The notes below the pieces were generated by a model. It was not told the origin of the DNA and made no database searches. It saw only the letters and a list, made by a program, of their open reading frames with translations. Shown here one piece after another: positions 1 through 7,945 of a stretch of DNA of 64,000 nucleotides. The stretch is from positions 1 to 64,000 of the forward strand of contig MEEK01000009.1 in assembly GCA_001724425.1 (NCBI GenBank). The letters run 5' to 3'. A program made the position numbers and the translations under genes. How positions within the stretch are numbered: the stretch's first letter is position 1; each line of letters opens with the position of its first letter. Source of the DNA: Microbacterium sp. SCN 70-27 (GTDB lineage: Bacteria; Actinomycetota; Actinomycetes; Actinomycetales; Microbacteriaceae).

Positions 1-154
1 TGGGCACGCCTCAATCGAGCACGACGGCAGTCGCGCAGGCTCCCTATCAGGCCACATCGGTCACCGAGCGTCGGCGTCGACGGGGCGGCACATCGCGGAG
101 AAGCCACCATCCAAGACGGAGCAGCGAAGAAAAGAGCCAACCCCGCCGACCGCT

Positions 155-484
155 CTATCGTGACATTGACCCGAAGAAAGACGCCGCCCGCTTGAGCACC
201 TCGTTGGCGCGCCGCAGCTCCCGGTTCTCTTGCTCGAGCTCTTTCACCCGCTGAGCTTCGACGCTGCTCACTCCAGGGGTGACGCCGTCGTCGATATCGG
301 CCTGCTTCACCCACATCCGCACGGACTCGACCCCGTATCCGAGTTGCGTCGCGACCCGCTGGACCGTCCCCTGCGTGACGCCGAGCTCGGCGCGTAGCGT
401 CCTCACCATCCGCACCGCGGCGGCCTTCTCCTCGACCGAGTAGCGACGCGTCGTCGGCTTCCCATTCGCCAGTTCCTTCGGCAT
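155..484 (-). pseudogene. IS3-family transposase OrfA remnant
   Basis: This encodes about 109 residues resembling the OrfA helix-turn-helix subunit of IS3-type transposases: an N-terminal HTH region (Arg-Arg-Tyr-Ser-Val-Glu-Glu-Lys start, then the Gly-Val-Glu-Ser-Val-Arg-Met-Trp-Val recognition-helix pattern) and a C-terminal leucine-zipper-like stretch ending near Lys-Arg-Ala-Ala-Ser-Phe-Phe. The usual tail after Phe-Phe is replaced by a short unrelated end and a stop, and no OrfB (DDE catalytic) frame is seen downstream towards base 1, so the element is probably dead. The ATG at 484 was chosen because conserved OrfA sequence starts there; an in-frame start at 523 adds 13 unrelated residues. 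Confidence 0.7.
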
Positions 485-565
485 GACTCCATCCTCGTTT
501 CCAAGGTCGGGAGCCTCCAACAAACTCAGGGCGCTTCACACAAAGGAACGGACAGACCCATTGCG

Positions 566-1010
566 CTAGTACTTCCCCGTGAGGTTGTGAACGCGGCTGC
601 GGGGACTTTGCCGCCGATGCCGGTGTGGGGTCTGTGGGGATTGTAGTGATGTAGTCAGGTGTCGTAGGCCGCGGTGCGTTCTGCTTCGCTGGCGTGGGGC
701 TTCCAATGGGCCCATTCGGCGGCGAGGATTCGGCTGAATTGCTCGACATCCCCGCTGGTCTGCGGCCGGTAGAACCTCGTCCTCTTGTGCGTGAGGTTTT
801 CTCCGAGAGCGTCAGCGAAGGCGTGGGACCGGTAGCAGGCGCCGTTGCCTGTCATCAACGGCGGTGACGGGCACCCAGGTTGGGGAAGAACGCGTTCGCG
901 CGTTCCGAGAACCCCGCCGCTGTGCCTTTGCGTTCGTCGTCGAGGATCTGCGAGTACGCCACGCGCCAACCCTCCGCCAGCGCGGGTGACCCTGTGCCGT
1001 TGCCGAATGT
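566..1010 (-). pseudogene. IS481-type transposase remnant, frameshifted
   Basis: Three reading frames on the minus strand together give the C-terminal half of an IS481-like DDE transposase. About 900-985 reads Ile-Leu-Asp-Asp-Glu-Arg-Lys followed by an Ala-Asn-Ala-Phe-Phe segment; about 658-855 reads the Asn-Gly-Ala-Cys-Tyr-Arg-Ser core (the usual second Asp of the triad is Gly here), the Tyr-Arg-Pro-Gln-Thr and Ala-Glu-Trp-Ala segments; a third frame ends Val-His-Asn-Leu-Thr-Gly-Lys-Tyr with its stop at 566-568. At least two frameshifts (near 860 and 585) and the lost catalytic Asp show it is non-functional. Short tandem repeats (a 9-mer three times at 1021-1047) mark its damaged upstream edge. 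Confidence 0.7.
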
Positions 1011-1538
1011 CCCCGGTGTAGCTGGTGAAGCTGGTGAAGCTGGTGAAATGGTGCTCCCGCTGGCGGTGCGGAAGGTGATGACGAAAGCACGCGGATGACG
1101 CTGCCGCCTCCCCCGAAGTTCTGACGGAACGGCGGCGCGGAACGGCGGCGCGGCACGCCACCCAGCGGCTGGCCGACCGTGCGTCGCGGTAGTGCTGATT
1201 CCGGAGCTGGCCCGACGTACCTCATCCTGATGGCAATGAACATCGTCGTTGTCGCGGCCGTCTGGGCAATCGAACGCCGCAAACGCAGAGAGCACCGCGC
1301 CTGACTTCGCCCTGTTCATACTCCGGGGGGGGGCAGCTCGCCGCGCCCGGACGAGCGCAGACGAGACTTGGCCTGCCGCCGGCGAGGAATGAAGGAAGGG
1401 GACCGTCGACCGACGACAAAGTGTGGGACTCGAAACTGCGCATCACCCGGCCGACCTTCGAGGTCGATGACCTCTCGTTCACCATCCCCCCGCGCGGTCG
1501 TCGACAGTCCCTCGACTAGCTTCCGGGTGCGGATCTGC
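1011..1538. other. Degenerate intergenic region
   Basis: No convincing complete gene is seen. It holds a triple 9-mer tandem repeat (1021-1047), a duplicated GC-rich 13-mer near 1132-1157, a run of nine G (1325-1333), and on the plus strand a frame ending at 1302-1304 that encodes a hydrophobic helix followed by a basic tail (Ala-Ile-Glu-Arg-Arg-Lys-Arg-Arg), which looks like the end of a truncated membrane protein. Frames covering more of the region are GC-driven and match nothing recognised. Confidence 0.4.
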
Positions 1539-2219
1539 TTACGGAGGCCCTTCGCCGGTGGCTTGCGTGCGCATCCGCCCCGTCTGATGCGCCCAGATGG
1601 CGATTTCGACGCGGTTGCGGGCGCCGAGCTTGGTCATGAGGCTCGCAATGTGTGTTTTCACCGTGCTGAGGGTGATGTACAGCTCGTTCGCGATCTCGCT
1701 GTTGCTCAGGCCGAGCGCGACTTTCGTGAGCACCTGCTCCTCACGGTCGCTGAGAGGCTCGACCGGCTGCGGCGGAGGTGCGGCGGGCTCCGCTCCGGCG
1801 AAGGCCGCGAGCAGCCGGAGCGTGACGTTCGGGGCGATCAGGGCATCACCGCTCGCGGCAGCGCGGACCGCTTGGGCAAGCAACGCCGACCCGGCGTCCT
1901 TGAGCAGAAAGCCCTTCGCGCCCGCGCGCAGCGCCGCGAAGACGTACTCGTCGAGGTCGAAGGTCGTGATGATCACGACCGCCATCGGGTCGGCCACGCC
2001 CGGGCCGGCGAGCACCCGAGTCGCCTCGATGCCGTCGAGATCCGGCATCCGAATGTCGAACAAGCAGACGTCCGGTCGCAAGCTGCGGGCGAGGGCGACC
2101 GCTTCGTTGCCGTCGACTGCCTGACCCACGACCTCGATGTCCGGCTGCGCGCCGAGGATCATGCTCAGCCCGGTGCGCACGAGTTCCTGGTCGTCGGCGA
2201 TGAGCACGCGGATGGTCAC
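1539..2219 (-). CDS. NarL/LuxR-type response regulator
   Basis: Two-component response regulator of 226 residues. The N-terminal receiver has the acidic pair Asp9-Asp10 and the phospho-acceptor Asp55 in Leu-Phe-Asp-Ile-Arg-Met-Pro. The C-terminal LuxR helix-turn-helix (about 155-215) begins Leu-Ser-Asp-Arg-Glu and contains Asn-Ser-Glu-Ile-Ala and Ser-Thr-Val-Lys-Thr-His. The GTG at 2219 is preferred because it overlaps the kinase stop as GTGA, a coupling seen repeatedly in this window; an in-frame upstream start would lie deep inside the kinase gene. It is the last gene of a three-gene minus-strand unit (DUF2306 protein, kinase, regulator). Target genes cannot be read from the sequence; the paired membrane protein is one candidate. 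Confidence 0.93.
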   Translation of the reverse strand: MTIRVLIADDQELVRTGLSMILGAQPDIEVVGQAVDGNEAVALARSLRPDVCLFDIRMPDLDGIEATRVLAGPGVADPMAVVIITTFDLDEYVFAALRAGAKGFLLKDAGSALLAQAVRAAASGDALIAPNVTLRLLAAFAGAEPAAPPPQPVEPLSDREEQVLTKVALGLSNSEIANELYITLSTVKTHIASLMTKLGARNRVEIAIWAHQTGRMRTQATGEGPP

Positions 2220-3361
2220 GGTGCCCATCCAACACGAGGGAGCACCGCGGTGACGGTCCAACCGCCGCCGGGTGCCGGGCCGGCCTGGCAGGTGCCGCCG
2301 AGCAGGGCGACACGCTCCATCATGCCGATGATGCCGAATCCGGGCGCCTGAGACGCGGCGACGTCTCCGTCGTTCACTACGCTCAATCGCACCCCGCCCT
2401 CGTCCGCCTCGACGAGCACGTCGACACGGGTGACATGCCGCGCGTGACGGAGGGCGTTGGTCACCGACTCCTGCGCGAGACGGAATACCGCGGCGGCCAC
2501 GGGGGGCGGGATGCCGGCGTCGTCGCCTGCGACCTTCACCGTCACTGTCGCGCCGTCCGGCCTCGATCCGGCGAGTTGCTCGATGTCACCCAGACGCGGG
2601 CTCGGTGCCAGCTCCGCCGTCTCGCCCTGCCGCAGCACCCGAACCATCGACCTCAGCTCGCTGAGGGTCTTCGCTGCCTCCACCTCGATCACACCGAGGG
2701 CATTCTGCGCTGCGCGCGGGTCTCGCTCCGCCACCGCGAGGCCCGCCTGCGCGCGGATCGCGATTGCCGAAACGTGGTGGGCGACGGTGTCGTGCAGGTC
2801 ACGGGCAAGGTGCTCGCGCTCCAGCATCCGGATGCGATCGAGCCGACGTTGCTGAGAGCCCGCGCGGTAGCGAAACGCGATGCCGAGCAGCGACACCGTG
2901 AGCAGCAGCGCAAACCCGCCGATCAGGTCGTCGAGACCGCTTCCGCGAACGAAGAACAGTCCGAGGCTCGCGAGAAGAATGGCCGACGCGATCACCAAGT
3001 CGCGCCCGGAACCCCATCGAAACAGTGCGTAGATGATCACTGTGACGAACAGGCTCGTGTAGAGAGTCGAGTCGGGCAGGAGCACGTCGGTCGGCACCGT
3101 CACGACGAACACGATCACGAGCATGAGCAGCGGCCGGGTGCGACGCCACAGCACGGTCGGCACCACGGCGAGCAGCGGGATCACCGCGAGCATCGGCTGA
3201 GAGAGGTCGGTTCTGAGGATGCCCTCGACGACCGCCAGCACCGCGAGGAGTGCCACGAGAACCCAATCCCGCCAGACGCGGCGGGGCGGAGGGGGCGCGG
3301 CACTCGGCGCATTCCACACGGAAAGCCAGAGCCCGGTCACCCCGTCAGAGTACAGGCGCAC
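2216..3361 (-). CDS. Sensor histidine kinase (HisKA_3 family)
   Basis: Membrane histidine kinase of about 381 residues. Several hydrophobic helices occupy residues 30-165, with no large extracellular sensor domain, as in intramembrane-sensing kinases of NarL-type systems. The dimerisation/phosphorylation helix follows, with the phospho-accepting His190 in Arg-Asp-Leu-His-Asp-Thr-Val-Ala-His. The C-terminal HATPase region has Glu-Ser-Val-Thr-Asn-Ala-Leu (N box) and Gly-Phe-Gly-Ile-Ile-Gly-Met (G box). It overlaps the upstream DUF2306 gene by 17 nt if the GTG at 3361 is used; another GTG at 3340 would leave a 4-nt gap, and neither has a strong ribosome site. Stimulus unknown; the co-encoded membrane protein may take part in sensing (inference). 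Confidence 0.92.
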   Translation of the reverse strand: MRLYSDGVTGLWLSVWNAPSAAPPPPRRVWRDWVLVALLAVLAVVEGILRTDLSQPMLAVIPLLAVVPTVLWRRTRPLLMLVIVFVVTVPTDVLLPDSTLYTSLFVTVIIYALFRWGSGRDLVIASAILLASLGLFFVRGSGLDDLIGGFALLLTVSLLGIAFRYRAGSQQRRLDRIRMLEREHLARDLHDTVAHHVSAIAIRAQAGLAVAERDPRAAQNALGVIEVEAAKTLSELRSMVRVLRQGETAELAPSPRLGDIEQLAGSRPDGATVTVKVAGDDAGIPPPVAAAVFRLAQESVTNALRHARHVTRVDVLVEADEGGVRLSVVNDGDVAASQAPGFGIIGMMERVALLGGTCQAGPAPGGGWTVTAVLPRVGWAP

Positions 3362-4043
3362 CCCGGCGCACCACTCCGCTCATCCGCCGGCGGGACCGCC
3401 GCCAGATGAGCGATTCGGCGACGACACTGTTGATGACGAAGGCCGTGGCAACAAGCCATGCCTCGCCGAACGCGTCGACCTCGCCGATCGGGATCGTCCA
3501 CAGCGCGAAGACGAGAGCTTGGGTTCCGCCGGAAACAGCGACCGCGTAGGCGCGCGTCATCCATGCTCCGTGCGCGACGAAGGCGCGACGAGTGATCGCG
3601 ATCACTCCCCGCACGAGAAACACCGTCATCGCGACGGCGAAGACGAGGCGGACCATCGCAAGTGCGAGCTCATCAGCGGGGCCACCGAAGAAGACCGCGA
3701 GCCAGACGGCGGACAGTGCCGCGAGGAATCCCGCGGGGATCAGTGCACGGCCGGCGATGCGGTGCCAACCACGCCGAGTTCGCAGTACCGGAGAGAACTG
3801 GAATGCGCCGAGAAGGCAGTACACGCTCATCGCCACGATGTGCGCAACCATCGCCACCGCTGAGGCCGAGAGCAGTGTGCTTTCGGAGCCGGCACTCACC
3901 TCTCGCAGGCTGAGCACACCGCCGAGCACAGGGAGTGCACTGAGCAGCAGGAGACCGGTGATCGCGAGCCATCCGCTCCTCGGTCGATGCCGCTCCTTCT
4001 TCTGCTCGGCAATCGTCCCCGTGTCCGTCCTTTGATGCGACAT
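3345..4043 (-). CDS. DUF2306-like membrane protein
   Basis: Integral membrane protein of 232 residues with about six or seven hydrophobic segments from residue 25 on, resembling the DUF2306 family of uncharacterised multi-helix proteins. Histidines lie within or beside helices (His-Ile-Val-Ala-Met; Trp-His-Arg-Ile-Ala-Gly-Arg-Ala-Leu; Ala-His-Gly-Ala-Trp-Met-Arg-like segment), reminiscent of haem-binding membrane proteins, but no biochemical role is established. The ATG at 4043 is preceded by GAGG; a longer frame starting at 4091 adds unrelated residues. It is first in the unit with the histidine kinase and regulator, so it may be a sensory partner or product of the system (inference). Confidence 0.75.
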   Translation of the reverse strand: MSHQRTDTGTIAEQKKERHRPRSGWLAITGLLLLSALPVLGGVLSLREVSAGSESTLLSASAVAMVAHIVAMSVYCLLGAFQFSPVLRTRRGWHRIAGRALIPAGFLAALSAVWLAVFFGGPADELALAMVRLVFAVAMTVFLVRGVIAITRRAFVAHGAWMTRAYAVAVSGGTQALVFALWTIPIGEVDAFGEAWLVATAFVINSVVAESLIWRRSRRRMSGVVRRGAPVL

Positions 4044-4174
4044 GCCTCGATGCTCGCCTGACCGAGCGCCCCACACATCGGTCCTCAGCACGGATTCAGA
4101 GCGGTACTTTCGGCTGACCCAATCCGGGCCTCCTGGCCGATGACGCGCATCCCCGAACCGGCGAACATCGAGTT

Positions 4175-4245
4175 ATGACAACCCACACGACCATGACCGC
4201 GGCCGTCGACCGCCGCTTTGGCGCACCGAATGTCGTGTGTTTCGG
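4175..4245 (+). pseudogene. Possible 5' stub of an alcohol dehydrogenase gene
   Basis: The frame from ATG 4175 reads Met-Thr-Ala-Ala-Val-Asp-Arg-Arg-Phe-Gly-Ala-Pro-Asn-Val-Val after a short leader. This is the typical beginning of zinc-type or quinone-type NAD(P)-dependent alcohol dehydrogenases, where a Tyr/Phe-Gly-x-Pro-x-Val pattern opens the first strand. The similarity stops after about 20 codons and the frame runs into unrelated sequence before the next gene. It is best read as a deletion scar in this accessory region; too short to be certain. Confidence 0.35.
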
Positions 4246-4311
4246 GCAGCGCGGCGGTCGCAGCCGGCGACCGCGGACAAACCAATCCTCACTACATCGA
4301 AGGAGTATCCG

Positions 4312-4803
4312 ATGAGAAAACGTCAACCCACCACCGCACTGCTGGACCAGGGTGTGCCGGTTCAAGCCAAGCTCGCCGCCGCGTGGACGAGCTTCGTGTT
4401 CCTGTACGTCTATGTCGACATCCTCGCCTTCTACAAGCCCGGCGTAGTCGATGACATCCTTATCGGCGTCGTCTGGGAGTTCGACATCACCCCGACGTGG
4501 GCGATCACGGCGCTGACTCTCCTGGCGATCCCGATCTTCATGGTCGTGCTGTCGATGACGCTGCCCGCCCGGGCCAACCGCATCACGAACCTCATCGTGG
4601 CCTCGCTACAAGTCCCCTTCGCCGCCTTCAACGCAGTGGGCCAGCTGGGCGAGTCGTGGATGTACTTCTACCTCCTGGGTGTCGCACTGGAACTGATCCT
4701 TCTCGCCCTCATCCTGAGATACGGCTGGACCTGGCCCCGCACCGCACCGTCGGCGATCATGACGACCAGCCCGGACCGTGAGGCCGCTCGGACCCAGCAG
4801 TAA
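4312..4803 (+). CDS. DUF6326-like membrane protein
   Basis: Small integral membrane protein of 163 residues with four hydrophobic segments (about 25-45, 60-85, 95-115, 120-140). It starts at ATG 4312, behind a strong ribosome site (AAGGAG, 5 nt spacing); an in-frame upstream ATG lacks this. Features include a Tyr-Val-Tyr-Val-Asp-Ile-Leu stretch in the first helix and Gln-Leu-Gly-Glu-Ser-Trp-Met-Tyr-Phe-Tyr in the third. The pattern matches the DUF6326 group of four-helix proteins of unknown function. It stands alone on the plus strand between the DUF2306 unit and a CPBP protease, so context gives no role. Confidence 0.75.
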   Translation: MRKRQPTTALLDQGVPVQAKLAAAWTSFVFLYVYVDILAFYKPGVVDDILIGVVWEFDITPTWAITALTLLAIPIFMVVLSMTLPARANRITNLIVASLQVPFAAFNAVGQLGESWMYFYLLGVALELILLALILRYGWTWPRTAPSAIMTTSPDREAARTQQ

Positions 4804-5071
4804 GCGTGAACTCAAGAGCAGTCCCTGGCCCGTCCACAGTCATACGCGCGGCGCGCGGACACGCTCCCTGATGCGAGACACGGACTACAACTGAGCCGAC
4901 CGGGGGGGCCTTCCACGGCCCCACCGGTAGGTCTGGCTGATCGGCCGGGTGGCCGGTCGCGCACACTCCGTCGTGACCCGGGGTCACGCACAGCAGCAGC
5001 TGGAGAACCCGCTCGCTCCTCAAATCGTCACTCGTCGGCGGCGCAGTCGTGTCGCCTGAAAGAAGCAAACC

Positions 5072-5875
5072 GTGAGATCCACAGATCAGGCTGAGTCAGT
5101 CTGTCGCGGCGCCGGGTCCGCTGGAATCGAGAATCCGATACCGCAGCTCACCCTCGTCGGCGTGATCGGAGTCTGGTCGGCGGCTGCTTTTCCGATGGCC
5201 GTGCTTGCGTGGCTGATCGCGCCGTGGCTCGCAGCCGGCTGGGGCTCACCCCTCGCCCTCGCGCAGACCCTCATCCTGCTGTTGACCGCGGGACTGGTCT
5301 GGCAGTTCGCGCTGGTTCTGATCCTCGTCTACCGAGAGCAGCGAACCCTGAAGTGGTCCGTCGTTCGAGACGTTCTCTGGCTGCGCGCACCCCGTAACCC
5401 CAAAACCGGCCGCCGTGGGGGGCGCGCCTGGCTCGTCGTCCCGATCGTCGTCGTGGCGTTCGCTCTAGAGGAGTTCCTTCCGTTCGAGATCGCCCCCGCC
5501 GAGGGACGCGACTTCGGTGACTTCCTCGGCTCCCCCGACGGGCAGGCGACCCTCTCCGGCTCCTGGCTCTGGCTTGGCGTCCTGCTGGCCTTCTTCGTCT
5601 TCAACACCGTGCTGGGTGAGGAGCTGCTATTCCGCGGGTACTTGCTCCCTCGTATGCAGGGCGTTTTCGGGTCGTGGGACTGGATCGCCAACGGAGTTAT
5701 CTTTGCCCTCTACCACCTCCATGTCCCGTGGATGATCCCGATCACCCTGATCGACACATTCATCCTTTCGCTACCATCTCGCCGGTACCAGAGCGCCCTC
5801 ATCGGGATCATCGCGCACAGTGCACAGAGCGTGTTCCTGATCGCTCTCGTCCTCATGCTTTTCCTGACCCCATAG
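5072..5875 (+). CDS. CPBP (CAAX/Abi) family intramembrane metalloprotease
   Basis: Polytopic membrane protein of 267 residues with the signature of the CPBP/Abi family: the Glu-Glu-x-x-x-Arg motif (Glu183, Glu184, Arg188 in Glu-Glu-Leu-Leu-Phe-Arg-Gly) and the second motif Phe-Ala-Leu-Tyr-His (His215). These residues form the intramembrane glutamate-type catalytic site known from eukaryotic CAAX protease Rce1 and bacterial relatives; bacterial members act in bacteriocin self-immunity, surface sorting or unknown tasks. Hydrophobic helices begin at about residue 27. The start is a GTG at 5072 with GAAAGAAG upstream. No bacteriocin-like small frame was found nearby, so substrate is unknown. The 268 bp upstream of it show no gene. 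Confidence 0.85.
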   Translation: MRSTDQAESVCRGAGSAGIENPIPQLTLVGVIGVWSAAAFPMAVLAWLIAPWLAAGWGSPLALAQTLILLLTAGLVWQFALVLILVYREQRTLKWSVVRDVLWLRAPRNPKTGRRGGRAWLVVPIVVVAFALEEFLPFEIAPAEGRDFGDFLGSPDGQATLSGSWLWLGVLLAFFVFNTVLGEELLFRGYLLPRMQGVFGSWDWIANGVIFALYHLHVPWMIPITLIDTFILSLPSRRYQSALIGIIAHSAQSVFLIALVLMLFLTP

Positions 5876-6003
5876 CGCCCCGACCACGATCGGAGGGAGC
5901 GGACATGAGGCTCGTGCCGATGCGGACAACGCGACGATAGCCGCCGACGGCGCGAGTACAGCGAGCGGAAGCAAGCGCCCGAGCGGGCACGCCGAGTCGG
6001 GGA

Positions 6004-6031
6004 GGAGACGGAGGGATTCGCGCGCTCGGTC
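6004..6031 (-). repeat. Partial duplicate of the tRNA-Ser(GCT) 3' end (att-like)
   Basis: Bases 6004-6031 match the T-arm and acceptor 3' strand of the intact tRNA at 6208-6235 without gaps at 24 of 28 positions: 15 identical bases, six with four mismatches over the T loop, then seven identical. Orientation is the same, 204 bp apart. Duplicated tRNA 3' ends are the usual trace of tyrosine-recombinase integration, and the DNA between has three TCTGCCA copies on the minus strand (about 6138-6170) spaced 11-12 bp, like integrase arm sites. No integrase gene is present, so this would be a remnant (inference). Confidence 0.55.
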
Positions 6032-6206
6032 TCACCCTTGAGTAGCCGCAACCATGCGCCGAGCAACTCACAGTGAGCAGAACGCTCAGCAGAATCGCGC
6101 AGAACCGCAAGATTGCTCAACGCCAACCACATCGAAAACGTGGCAGAAATGGCAGATTTCGTGGCAGAAGCGGAAGAAAATTGCCTCTGATCAGGACTTT
6201 TCCTGG

Positions 6207-6295
6207 CGGAGACGGAGGGATTTGAACCCTCGGTCCCCGTGAGGGGACTCCACCTTAGCAGGGTGGTGCACTAGGCCTGACTATGCGACGTCTCC
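6207..6295 (-). tRNA. tRNA-Ser (anticodon GCT)
   Basis: An 89-nt type II tRNA read on the minus strand, starting GGAGACG and ending CGTCTCC plus discriminator G, with CCA encoded directly after it (6204-6206). The seven acceptor pairs are perfect. The anticodon loop is CTGCTAA, giving anticodon GCT for AGC/AGU serine codons, and the long variable arm (TGGAGTCCCC/GAGG type) is typical of tRNA-Ser. The T arm reads GGTTCAAAT. It lies close to a second serine tRNA and to serS. Confidence 0.97.
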
Positions 6296-6370
6296 AGGCA
6301 TCCGACAGTACAAACTGCGCGGACGCACCCGGCAATCATAGCCGTTCGCGGGGCGGGCGCCGAACCGGCG

Positions 6371-7675
6371 TCAGCGCTGGGCGACGGTACAGGTCACCTG
6401 CGCGGCCGTCTGCCCGGTGACCGAGCTCGGCAGCTTCACGGGAGTCTCCGTGGCCACCGGCGTCGCCGAAGCGTCCGGCGTCGCAGCACCGCTGGGTGTC
6501 GCAGAGCCGCTCGGGGCGGGAGTCGGCTCCGCCGGCGGCGCGGTCGCCTCGCCGACGACCTCCGTGCCGTGGCCGTCGCTCGTCGAGCCGGTGAGCTCCA
6601 ACGGCTGGTTGTTCTCGAGCGCGTCGAAGAGGATCGTGGCGGCCGATGTGACCGGCTGGACGCGCAATCCGCCCTCCGCATACACGGTCGGGTACTGCAC
6701 GAAGACGATGTCCTCGTAGGGAACACTGCGCACCGCCATCGCGATCTGTACCATGCGCTGCGGGTTGGCGAGCGTCTTGCTGAGCACGAGCTGCTGCGAC
6801 GTCACCTGCTTGACCGCGGTGTTCGCGAGGTTGAGGAGCGTCGCGGGGTTTCCGAGCACACCCTCCGACTGGAGCTTTCGCACCATCGAACTCATGAACT
6901 GCTGCTGGTTGGAGATGCGCCCGAGGTCGGACCCATCACCGATCCCGTGCCGAATGCGCAGGAACTGCAGCGCCTCTGCACCCTGGAGCGTGTGCGTCCC
7001 CTTCGACAGGGAGAGGCCGGTGTGGGTGTCGCTGATGTCGTCCGACACGCAGACGTCGACACCCCCGATGGCATCCGACATGTTGATCACGCCCGTCCAG
7101 CGGATCGCGGCCGCGAACTGGATGTTGACACCCGTGAGCTTCTCCACGGTGAGCTTGGTGCATGACAGCCCGCCGTACATGTATGACGCGTTGAGCATCT
7201 GGGCACTCATCGCCGAGTACTGCGTGCCGTCCTCACCCGTGCAGGCCGGGATCGGCACGATCATGTCGCGCGGGAGCGAGACGACGGTGACCCGCCGCGG
7301 CGCATCGCTGATGTGCACGAGCATCGTGACGTCGTTGCGCTCGCCCTCGGTGGTCTTCTTCTGGCACGCTCCCGACAGCGCGGCGTTCGCGCCCTCGCAC
7401 GAGTCCGTTCCGACGAGGAGCATGTTGACGCCGCCCTCGATCTCACCGATGCTCGGCGGGAGGGTGGCCTCATCGCCTCCGATGTCGACCCCGGCATCCT
7501 CAACGGCCTGCGCGGCGTTCCAGAGGTAGAACGCCCCGACCGAACTCACGCTGAGGACCGCGACGAGCAGCACCGCCCCGAGGACGGTCAGCACCTGCAC
7601 GAGCGGGTTCGGCGAGCGGAGGATGCCGTGCCGTGCGACGGGCAGTCGTCGCGAGCGGTCGGTGCGTGCGCCCAC
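6371..7675 (-). CDS. LytR-CpsA-Psr (LCP) family cell-wall ligase
   Basis: Membrane-anchored LCP protein of 434 residues. LCP enzymes transfer lipid-linked polymers (teichoic acids, arabinogalactan or other glycans) onto peptidoglycan outside the membrane. A single transmembrane helix spans about residues 26-50. The LCP domain has the Asn-Met-Leu-Leu-Val-Gly-Thr-Asp start, the Arg-Asn-Asp-Val-Thr-Met strand, the Ser-Leu-Pro-Arg-Asp pyrophosphate-binding segment, and Phe-Leu-Arg-Ile-Arg-His. The last 80 residues are a Pro/Ala/Thr-rich tail ending with a lone Cys. The GTG at 7675 is chosen for its GAAAGGA site; a longer frame would run into the tRNA gene. Polymer specificity unknown. Confidence 0.92.
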   Translation of the reverse strand: MGARTDRSRRLPVARHGILRSPNPLVQVLTVLGAVLLVAVLSVSSVGAFYLWNAAQAVEDAGVDIGGDEATLPPSIGEIEGGVNMLLVGTDSCEGANAALSGACQKKTTEGERNDVTMLVHISDAPRRVTVVSLPRDMIVPIPACTGEDGTQYSAMSAQMLNASYMYGGLSCTKLTVEKLTGVNIQFAAAIRWTGVINMSDAIGGVDVCVSDDISDTHTGLSLSKGTHTLQGAEALQFLRIRHGIGDGSDLGRISNQQQFMSSMVRKLQSEGVLGNPATLLNLANTAVKQVTSQQLVLSKTLANPQRMVQIAMAVRSVPYEDIVFVQYPTVYAEGGLRVQPVTSAATILFDALENNQPLELTGSTSDGHGTEVVGEATAPPAEPTPAPSGSATPSGAATPDASATPVATETPVKLPSSVTGQTAAQVTCTVAQR

Positions 7676-7726
7676 GGGGGTCCTTTCAGAGGCCCGGTCA
7701 GAAGCTTGCGCCCCGCCCGGGTGATG

Positions 7727-7811
7727 CGGAGGGTGTGGGATTCGAACCCACGGGACATTGCTGCCCACTGGTTTTCAAGACCAGGTCCATCGGCCGCTCG
7801 GACAACCCTCC
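7727..7811 (-). tRNA. tRNA-Ser (anticodon TGA)
   Basis: An 85-nt type II tRNA on the minus strand. The acceptor stem GGAGGGT pairs with ACCCTCC, followed by discriminator G; CCA is not encoded. The anticodon loop CTTGAAA gives TGA, reading UCA and related serine codons. The T arm is GGTTCGAAT and a long variable arm is present. It lies just upstream of the LCP gene and downstream of the HAD gene, on the same strand as both and as serS. Confidence 0.97.
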
Positions 7812-7945
7812 CGGCGGAGCGCGCGATCACGTCGCGTGACATCCGTCGAACAGGCGTCGAGTCTAGTCGAGGGGACGCACCCATCTTTGCGCGCGCGCCT
7901 GAGCGCGCCCTGAAAGGCGCGCAGACCAGGCCGGAATCACCTGGA

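Noticed and set aside
1..154. Possible OrfB or inverted-repeat end of the IS3-type element
   Set aside because: No DDE motif or terminal inverted repeat was found in the 154 bp available; the window edge prevents a decision.
1368..2351. Plus-strand frame opposite the response regulator
   Set aside because: Antisense shadow; the minus-strand receiver and HTH motifs are unambiguous.
4757..5068. Possible 103-codon minus-strand gene before the CPBP protease
   Set aside because: No recognisable family, no ribosome site, and it overlaps the end of the DUF6326 gene antisense.
6054..6242. A 62-codon plus-strand frame ending in the tRNA-Ser gene
   Set aside because: Its last third is the antisense of the tRNA, a well-known source of false small genes; no ribosome site.
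6371..7768. Longer LCP protein starting at 7768
   Set aside because: The extra 31 codons read through the tRNA-Ser(TGA) gene; the GTG at 7675 has a proper ribosome site.
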